Positions 63,785 to 64,000 of a stretch of 64,000 nucleotides of DNA are shown piece by piece. The number at the start of each line of letters is the position of its first letter. Within the stretch, counting starts at the first letter, position 1. The notes below the pieces were generated by a model that was given only the letters and a program-made list of their open reading frames with translations, was not told the origin of the DNA and did no database searches. A program made the translations under genes and the position numbers. Source of the stretch: Bostrychus sinensis (lineage: Eukaryota > Chordata > Actinopteri > Gobiiformes > Eleotridae); NCBI GenBank assembly GCA_020698575.1, contig CM036244.1:27874034-27938033 (forward strand), given 5' to 3'.

Positions 63785-64000
63785 CTAGTAAAATAATACA
63801 AAGAACAGAAAATACAATAGAGGGTTAACAATTTGATTTTTAGTTAAAATACATTTTTTAGTTAAAATAAAATCCATAAGCTTGATAATTTGAGTTGAGT
63901 TGTTGTAGCATTATGTAACATCAAAAATGGTACCACAAGTGCTCCATTAATACCTCTGCTAAGGAGGTTATGTATTTAGTGGGCATTGGTTTGTCTGTGA
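63785..64000. other. kptn intron running to the window edge
   Basis: AT-rich, no exon seen. Upstream kptn exons are expected beyond the edge. Confidence 0.6.

Overview
The window is vertebrate nuclear DNA, almost certainly from a teleost fish. The genes have GT-AG introns with kilobase spacing, the protein sequences are fish-like, and the repeats are fish-type: a Rex3-like LINE with a GATG-type tail, hAT elements, MITEs and short LINE/SINE tails. No RNA gene, CRISPR array or prokaryotic operon structure was seen. Everything is read by eye from the sequence; paralog names rest on remembered family features and on gene neighbourhood.

Layout. 1-10.2 kb has no gene I can support. It holds a decayed LINE C-terminus, a MITE, a 28-unit 13-bp minisatellite and microsatellites. 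10.24-11.55 kb (minus) is a four-exon gene for a Myb/SANT-like DNA-binding protein of the NAIF1/Harbinger-Myb type (342 aa). 12.85-16.73 kb is a largely complete CR1/L2/Daphne-like LINE. 17.18-19.70 kb is a 5'-truncated Rex3-like LINE flanked by a 15-bp target-site duplication. 20.90-22.90 kb (minus) is the ten-exon calpain small subunit gene capns1 (216 aa), with its promoter near 23.7 kb. 24.34-26.76 kb is a 2.4-kb foldback hAT element with an 8-bp target duplication, a ~1.5-kb palindrome and a nested retroposon. 26.8-38.2 kb is gene-free and probably includes the long 3' UTR of the next gene.

38.20-59.01 kb (minus) is a NOVA-family splicing regulator, best called nova2. It has four coding exons, 501 aa and three KH domains, with introns of 0.4, 12.1 and 6.8 kb. 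60.35-63.78 kb (minus) is the 3' half of kptn (kaptin, KICSTOR complex), which runs off the right edge of the window.

The four host genes share one strand but are functionally unrelated. In human, CAPNS1, NOVA2 and KPTN all map to 19q13, and this supports nova2 over nova1. The best unusual structures are the foldback hAT, the higher-order arrangement inside the minisatellite, and the domesticated-transposon-type Myb gene with a 27-nt microexon. I found nothing that I can defend as a wholly new biological system.
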